Positions 5,429-9,190 of a DNA stretch of 9,190 bases are shown here, one piece after another. Below the pieces are notes generated by a model that had not been told where the DNA came from, did not search any database, and saw only the letters and a list, made by a program, of their open reading frames with translations. This DNA comes from JBCCZC01 sp039188505 (GTDB lineage Bacteria > Pseudomonadota > Gammaproteobacteria > Xanthomonadales > SZUA-38). The stretch spans positions 1 through 9,190 of the forward strand of contig JBCCZC010000223.1 in NCBI GenBank assembly GCA_039188505.1, written 5' to 3'. The position numbers and the translations under genes were made by a program. Every line of letters begins with the position of its first letter. Position 1 is the first letter of the stretch.

Positions 5429-6256
5429 ATGGTCACCGCCCTCACCCTTTCGCTTGCCATGCTGGCAGGCGCTTCGATGTCGATGTCGGACTACCTCGAT
5501 CGCGCGATCAGCCGGGGCGTACCGCTGTACAACAACGGCCAACCGGCCGCCTGCGCGGCGGTCTATGCGACCGCGCTCGAAGGGATTGCCGCTAGCGACG
5601 ACTGGGGCCTGCCGGACAAGCAGCGCCGTAACCTCGCACAGCAACTCGAGCTGACCGCCGGTCTCGCAAGCCCCGACGACCAGGCCTGGGCCTACCGGCG
5701 CCTGATCGACGCCTTGATGGTGGGGGAACCGATCATGGCGCCCGCAACGGCGGAACCGCGCGCCCTCTTCGACTTCTCGGATCCCGGCGAGGTCCGCCGC
5801 TTCCGCGTGGTGCTCGACGGCGTCATGGGTGGCCTCTCAACCGGCCGCGTGACGCAGGAAGCCGACGCCCTGGTCTTCACCGGCGAGACCTCGCTGCGCA
5901 ACAACGGCGGCTTCTCCTCCATTCGCGCCCTGGTTCCAGCGGGCACGATGGCCGGCTACGATGCCCTGCGCATCCGCGTGAAGGGAGACGGCCGCACCTG
6001 GATCCTGGGCGCCACGGGCAATCCAGGCCGGCGCGGCAGCAGCTTCTGGCAGCGCTTCGATACCGACGAGGGTGAATGGATGACGGTCACGGTGCCGATC
6101 AACGAGATGGTACGCCAGTACTTCGGCACGCCGATCCAGGGCTCGCTGCGACCCTCGGGCGTCAGAGGCGTGGAGTTCTACATCTACGACAAGAAGGCCG
6201 GCCCGTTCCGCCTCGAGGTGGCTGGCATCGAGGCCGTACGCGCAGGCGCCTCCTGA
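5429..6256 (+). CDS. Exported CIA30-domain protein with N-terminal helical region
   Basis: A 275-residue protein whose C-terminal part (about 112-270) is a CIA30 domain (NADH:ubiquinone oxidoreductase intermediate-associated protein 30), a beta-jelly-roll related to carbohydrate-binding modules. The diagnostic stretch is VVLDGVMGGLSTGRV (127-141), then FTGETSLRNNGGFSSIRA (150-167); GEWMTVTVPI and GVEFYIYDKKAGPFRLEV close the domain. In bacteria such domains have no proven role in complex I and may bind a ligand. Residues 1-18 are a hydrophobic leader without a basic N-region, so export is likely but not certain. Residues 20-100 form a separate helical region (ISRGVPLYNNGQPAACAAVYATAL, then a helix with KQRRNLAQQL) with the conserved-looking 'GVPLYN.G....CA.VY' pattern. 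GGGAG six bases upstream supports the start. The gene ends 22 bases before the convergent toxin gene. The domain call is firm, the function unknown. Confidence 0.9.
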   Translation: MVTALTLSLAMLAGASMSMSDYLDRAISRGVPLYNNGQPAACAAVYATALEGIAASDDWGLPDKQRRNLAQQLELTAGLASPDDQAWAYRRLIDALMVGEPIMAPATAEPRALFDFSDPGEVRRFRVVLDGVMGGLSTGRVTQEADALVFTGETSLRNNGGFSSIRALVPAGTMAGYDALRIRVKGDGRTWILGATGNPGRRGSSFWQRFDTDEGEWMTVTVPINEMVRQYFGTPIQGSLRPSGVRGVEFYIYDKKAGPFRLEVAGIEAVRAGAS

Positions 6257-6278
6257 ACCGGCGGTGCAGGATGTAGAT

Positions 6279-6677
6279 TCAGCTGGAAGCTAGCGTCATG
6301 CCAACCTGGGTCGCGCGGCGATCGAAGGTGTAGACACGATCGCATCCGGCGTTCGTGGCGTCGACCGCGATCAGCGCATCAACGAAGCTGCCACCAGCGT
6401 TGCCGGCCATGCTCAACGCCTGCCTGACGACTTCCCGTTTCTCGATGATCAGCTCCCGGCATTGGAGCAGGTCGACGACCGTCTGCTCGACTTCGCCGTT
6501 GGTCGCCCGGTAGGCGCGCTGCAGGACCCGGACCATCTCAGCAAGCACAACGAGACCGACGTAGCCAGGGTTGTCCACACGGATGGTTTCTTCTAGAACC
6601 TCCGTTGCGCGGGCGGACTGGATCGGATCGTCCTGCGTGAGATAGCGGACGAGGACGTTCGTATCCAAGCCGATCAT
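6279..6677 (-). CDS. vapC: VapC-type PIN domain toxin (ribonuclease)
   Basis: A 132-residue PIN domain protein, the toxin half of a type II toxin-antitoxin pair. VapC toxins are Mg2+-dependent ribonucleases that usually cut tRNA or rRNA; the target here is unknown. The four acidic metal-binding residues are all present: D5 in MIGLDTNVLVRYL, E47 in VVLAEMVRV, D100 in GSFVDALIA and D119 in YTFDRRA, so the protein should be active. The length is normal for the family. Its ATG overlaps the antitoxin stop as ATGA, ensuring coupled translation after the antitoxin. It converges on the CIA30 gene with 22 bases between the stops and no obvious terminator. Confidence 0.94.
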   Translation of the reverse strand: MIGLDTNVLVRYLTQDDPIQSARATEVLEETIRVDNPGYVGLVVLAEMVRVLQRAYRATNGEVEQTVVDLLQCRELIIEKREVVRQALSMAGNAGGSFVDALIAVDATNAGCDRVYTFDRRATQVGMTLASS

Positions 6678-6916
6678 TCCAGCTCGCTCACGGCATCGGC
6701 AATGGCTTCGTCCATCTCGTCCAGGCTGACCGGCTCGTCGACCCGCCCCCGAAACCGGCCCCGCAGGGAACGGATATCCCGATCCCTGAGCACAAGAAGA
6801 AAGCCGTCCCCTGTCGAGACGAAATCGACCTTGTCGCCCGGTGTCAGGTTCAGGGCCCGCCGGACTTCGATGGGTAGTGTGATCTGCCCTTTGGATGTGA
6901 GCGTTGCGGTGCTCAT
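6674..6916 (-). CDS. vapB: AbrB/SpoVT-fold antitoxin (VapB type)
   Basis: An 80-residue antitoxin. Residues 1-45 are a SpoVT-AbrB swapped-hairpin DNA-binding domain: TLTSKGQITLPIEVRRALNLTPGDKVDFV contains the family signature (T-x-KGQITLP, then the hydrophobic G-D-x-V turn). The acidic C-terminal tail (about 50-80, RGRFRGRVDEPVSLDEMDEAIADAVSELE) would wrap around the PIN toxin and block its active site. The antitoxin would also repress its own promoter, alone or with the toxin. A strong ribosome binding site, AAGGAGG (6927-6921), sits 4 bases before the ATG and is part of an inverted repeat likely to be the operator. The toxin gene overlaps the end by 4 bases. Confidence 0.94.
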   Translation of the reverse strand: MSTATLTSKGQITLPIEVRRALNLTPGDKVDFVSTGDGFLLVLRDRDIRSLRGRFRGRVDEPVSLDEMDEAIADAVSELE

Positions 6917-6921
6917 GGCGC

Positions 6922-6942
6922 CTCCTTACCTCATGTAAGGAG
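6922..6942. promoter_or_regulatory. Inverted repeat, probable VapBC operator
   Basis: CTCCTTAC (6922-6929) and GTAAGGAG (6935-6942) form a perfect 8-bp inverted repeat around a 5-base centre. It overlaps the antitoxin's ribosome binding site at one end and a candidate -10 at the other. This is where autoregulatory VapB/AbrB-type operators usually sit. Confidence 0.7.
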
Positions 6943-6969
6943 CATAGACTCCTGGGTCTACGCGAGCAA
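6941..6969 (-). promoter_or_regulatory. Candidate vapBC promoter
   Basis: On the minus strand TTGCTC (6969-6964) and TATGCT (6946-6941) are 17 bases apart, with 3/6 and 4/6 matches to sigma70 hexamers. A start near 6934 would fall in the centre of the inverted repeat, leaving a leader of under 20 bases. It is moderate in quality; its position relative to the operator is the main support. Confidence 0.45.
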
Positions 6970-7100
6970 TCGGACCAGCAGCCCGTTCGCCGTAGGAATG
7001 CGGCGCGCCGTCAGGTAGAAAACCGCATCAACCTACCGATTCCTGTCGCGATGGCTGACCTAACCGACTGTGAAAGCGACTATTTTCATGCGAAGCGCGA

Positions 7101-7472
7101 TTAGCGATGCTGGTCGATCAGGATCGGATTCCCGTCTGGATCAACGACCGTGATGCTGCCGGGCCCGCTCTCCCCCTCGGCGTCGTCCGTGGCGAGCTCG
7201 ATGCCCCGGCGCTTCAGCTCGTCGCGCAGCTCGCGCACGTCGGTGAACTCACCCAGCTCCTGGGCCGACTGATCCCAGCCCGGATTGAAGGTCAGGATGT
7301 TCTTCTCGAACATGCCCTGGAACAGGCCGATGATGTGGTCACCATTCTTCAGGATCGTCCATCCCTGACCGCAGTCTCCACCGATCTGGACGAAGCCCAG
7401 GTGTTCGTAGAAAGCCTTGGACTTCTCGATGTCCTTGACGGCCAGGCTGACCGAAAATGCGCCTAGATTCAT
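7101..7472 (-). CDS. VOC family (glyoxalase/bleomycin-resistance fold) protein
   Basis: A 123-residue vicinal-oxygen-chelate fold protein. It shows the typical opening LGAFSVSLAVKDIEKSKAFYEHLGFVQIGG (3-32), in which S8 and the 'v.D...s..FYe.lGF' pattern mark the first beta-alpha-beta-beta-beta module, and the closing GPGSITVVDPDGNPILIDQH (103-122), with DPDGN the family hallmark. Members are metal-dependent lyases, dioxygenases or drug-binding proteins. The usual metal ligands are not clearly all present (the last strand ends in D120 rather than the common E), so no reaction can be assigned. AGGGG lies 8 bases before the ATG. It begins 32 bases after the stop of the BNR-repeat protein on the same strand and could be co-transcribed with it. 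The 184 bases downstream, up to the antitoxin gene, contain only the vapBC control region and no clear terminator. Confidence 0.9.
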   Translation of the reverse strand: MNLGAFSVSLAVKDIEKSKAFYEHLGFVQIGGDCGQGWTILKNGDHIIGLFQGMFEKNILTFNPGWDQSAQELGEFTDVRELRDELKRRGIELATDDAEGESGPGSITVVDPDGNPILIDQHR

Positions 7473-7504
7473 ACGGTTAACCCCTGTTTTTCGGGAAACT
7501 CCGC

Positions 7505-9190
7505 CTACCGGACCCGGAACGCCTCGATGCCCATCGGGAGCTCTACGCGCCAGAAGAACTTGCCGACCGCCGCTGAGAAGCTGGCCATGCCCTCTTCCTC
7601 GTTCCAGTCCGCGCGATCGAGCGTCGAGATCGCTTCGAGTCCGCCGTCGGTCAGCCGTCCGTTGATGGCTTCGAGCTTCTCGACCAGGAGGGTCTCGCTC
7701 GAGGTCATGGCGTCCGCAAGCTCACCGCCGAGCGTGTCGCGGCGGTCGAACTGGGTCTCGGATGGCCGCCCGTCGTAGCTGGTCACGTTCCCGTAGAGCG
7801 TACCGAGGCGCTCGCGCAGCAGCTCCTCGCCCTCGAGCATGCCGCCCTTGCTGGAAGACAGCGACGTGCGCAGCGTCTCGAGTTCCTCCGCGAAGGCCTC
7901 GAGGGCTTCGGCGACGGATTCATCCGCGCCGGTTGCCCGATCGAGCGCCTGGGCGCGGACTTCGATGAGGTTATCGGAGAGAAAGGTCAGGTTGTTGATC
8001 ATGTCGTAAAGCTCGAGCGCCAGCGTCTGCTGCGCGACCCGATCACGTTTCGAATGCGGCGTACGCGGATCGGCGACGAGCTGTACCGTCGATTCGAGCG
8101 TTTCCTTGCCCTTGGTGAGCACCACGCGGTACTCGCCCTCGGGCACACGAGGACCCAGAAAGCCCGGCACCAGACTGGTCGCCGGCGGAAACTTGGGTGC
8201 CTTGAAGCGCATCGGCCATTCGACCCGGTTGAGACCCCGGCGCTTGCCGCCTGGCAGCGACGCGATCAGGCGGTCTTCGTCGTCGAAGACCTCGACCTTG
8301 AGGTCGCCGAACAGGTGACGCTTCTTGAGGTGGTAGACGATCGTGGCCGCCTGCGGCGGGTTGTTGCCGACGAAGGCATCGTGCGCGCCGAAGCTCTGCA
8401 GCTGTGTGGTCAGAATCATCGGTGCGGGTCGGGTGGGTAGGATCGCCACGTTCGCGTCGATGGTTTCCTGGGTCAGCCCGCGCAGCGGCGTGATGTCGTC
8501 GATGACGTAGACGCCCCGGCCATGGGTTCCGAGGACAACGTCGTGCTCGGTGGGGTGCACCACGATGTCATGGACCGCGACCCGCGGGAGATTCTCCGAG
8601 AACCGGGCCCAGTTCACGCCCTGGTCGAGGCTGATGTAGAGCCCTTCCTCGGTGCCGAGGAACAACAGGTCCGGGTTGACCGGGTCCTGCTTGATCACCC
8701 ACGCGTAACCATCGATGTCATCGGTCACCAGCGAGGTCCAGGACTGGCCGTAGTCCGTGGTCCGCACGACATAGGTCGCCATGTCCCCGCGACGGTGACC
8801 ATCGAAGGTGACGAAGGCGGTCCCCTCATCGTGCGGGCTCGCCTCGACGCGGGACACCCACGTGCCCTCGGGGACGCCGTCGATGTTGCCGACAACGTTC
8901 TCCCACCGGCGCCCGCCATTCGTCGTGAGCTGGACGTTGCCGTCATCGGTGCCGACCCAGATGGTCCGGTGGTCGAGCGGGGATTCGCTGATCGAGTAGA
9001 TGGTCGTGTAGTTTTCGGCGGTCGTATTGTCGATCGAAATGCCCCCGGACTCGGCCTGGCGCTGCCCCTGCGGGTCATCGGTCGTCAGATCCGGCGAGAT
9101 CGCTTCCCAGGACTCGCCGCGATCGTCGCTGCGGAAGAGATACTGGGCGCCGTAGTAGATCGTGCCCGGTTTGCTCGGGCTCATGTGGAG
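7505..9190 (-). CDS. BNR/Asp-box repeat (sortilin-like) protein, C-terminal part
   Basis: The C-terminal part (559 residues from the first Met in the window, and the frame is open to the edge) of a large beta-propeller protein of the VPS10/sortilin-like, glycosyl-hydrolase BNR group. These proteins are usually exported and about 1000 residues long; their biochemical role is mostly undefined. Counting from the Met at 9184, Asp-box (S/T-x-D/N-x-G-x-x-W) motifs lie at about 19-26 (SDDRGESW), 86-93 (TTNGGRRW), 141-148 (TTDYGQSW) and 184-191 (SLDQGVNW). They are followed by VLGTHGRGVYVIDDITPLR (216-234), the usual end of the propeller. A beta-sandwich region (about 280-365) and a long helical, Glu-rich C-terminal domain (about 375-520) come next. 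This Met is internal: the preceding in-frame codons continue the propeller, so the real start lies to the right of the window. Confidence 0.92.
   Translation of the reverse strand, partial: LHMSPSKPGTIYYGAQYLFRSDDRGESWEAISPDLTTDDPQGQRQAESGGISIDNTTAENYTTIYSISESPLDHRTIWVGTDDGNVQLTTNGGRRWENVVGNIDGVPEGTWVSRVEASPHDEGTAFVTFDGHRRGDMATYVVRTTDYGQSWTSLVTDDIDGYAWVIKQDPVNPDLLFLGTEEGLYISLDQGVNWARFSENLPRVAVHDIVVHPTEHDVVLGTHGRGVYVIDDITPLRGLTQETIDANVAILPTRPAPMILTTQLQSFGAHDAFVGNNPPQAATIVYHLKKRHLFGDLKVEVFDDEDRLIASLPGGKRRGLNRVEWPMRFKAPKFPPATSLVPGFLGPRVPEGEYRVVLTKGKETLESTVQLVADPRTPHSKRDRVAQQTLALELYDMINNLTFLSDNLIEVRAQALDRATGADESVAEALEAFAEELETLRTSLSSSKGGMLEGEELLRERLGTLYGNVTSYDGRPSETQFDRRDTLGGELADAMTSSETLLVEKLEAINGRLTDGGLEAISTLDRADWNEEEGMASFSAAVGKFFWRVELPMGIEAFRVR

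Noticed and set aside
5236..5460. Longer start for the metallopeptidase-like gene at 5460
   Set aside because: It would bury the signal peptide and overlap the divergent CIA30 gene. The ATG at 5235 has GGGGAG at good spacing.
7014..7042. GGTAG...CTACC hairpin as a terminator for the VOC gene
   Set aside because: It has only a 5-bp stem with a 14-base loop and no T-run on either strand; not supportable as a terminator.
6943..7100. Possible small gene or tRNA remnant between the VOC gene and vapB
   Set aside because: There is no cloverleaf and no coding-like frame with a ribosome binding site. The only plus-strand frame reads as noise.

Overview
The window is gene-dense, high-GC bacterial DNA. 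It holds twelve protein-coding genes, no rRNA, tRNA or CRISPR array, and no gap longer than about 195 bases. The YchJ protein, the BNR-repeat protein and the general style of the proteins suggest a proteobacterium, probably a gammaproteobacterium of the Xanthomonadales/Chromatiales type. That placement is inference from protein flavour, not from a marker gene.

Left part (1-1983): a minus-strand JmjC/FIH-like cupin oxygenase gene runs off the left edge. It diverges from a plus-strand gene for an unrecognised single-pass membrane protein (1004-1585). That gene converges on a ychJ-family gene with only 8 bases between them.

Centre (1594-5235): the most interesting part. Four minus-strand genes appear to form one operon in the order blaI-like repressor, M56 (BlaR1-like) membrane metallopeptidase, secreted NTF2/SnoaL-like protein, YchJ-like protein. 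The joints are an 8-base overlap, a 5-base gap and a 29-base gap. In front of blaI there are two GACTAC-N4-GTAGTC-type dyads 22 bp apart. They lie between the -35 and -10 hexamers and around the expected start site of a good sigma70-type promoter. The BlaR1-like protein ends after its last membrane segment and has no penicillin-binding sensor domain, and no beta-lactamase is encoded nearby. The system therefore looks like a BlaI/BlaR1 proteolytic switch serving a different output. Immediately upstream on the same strand is a secreted protein with an HESFH...NEGLAEYT metallopeptidase-like signature. Its stop codon lies 58 bases before the blaI start, inside the promoter region.

Right part (5429-9190): a plus-strand exported CIA30-domain protein with an extra N-terminal helical region; a minus-strand VapBC-type toxin-antitoxin pair (AbrB-fold antitoxin and PIN toxin, 4-base overlap) with a perfect 8-bp inverted repeat spanning promoter and ribosome binding site; a small VOC/glyoxalase-fold protein; and the C-terminal 561 codons of a large BNR/Asp-box (sortilin-like) repeat protein whose start lies beyond the right edge.

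The clearest functional link is the BlaI-type operon. The other genes look like ordinary chromosomal neighbours with no evident shared pathway.
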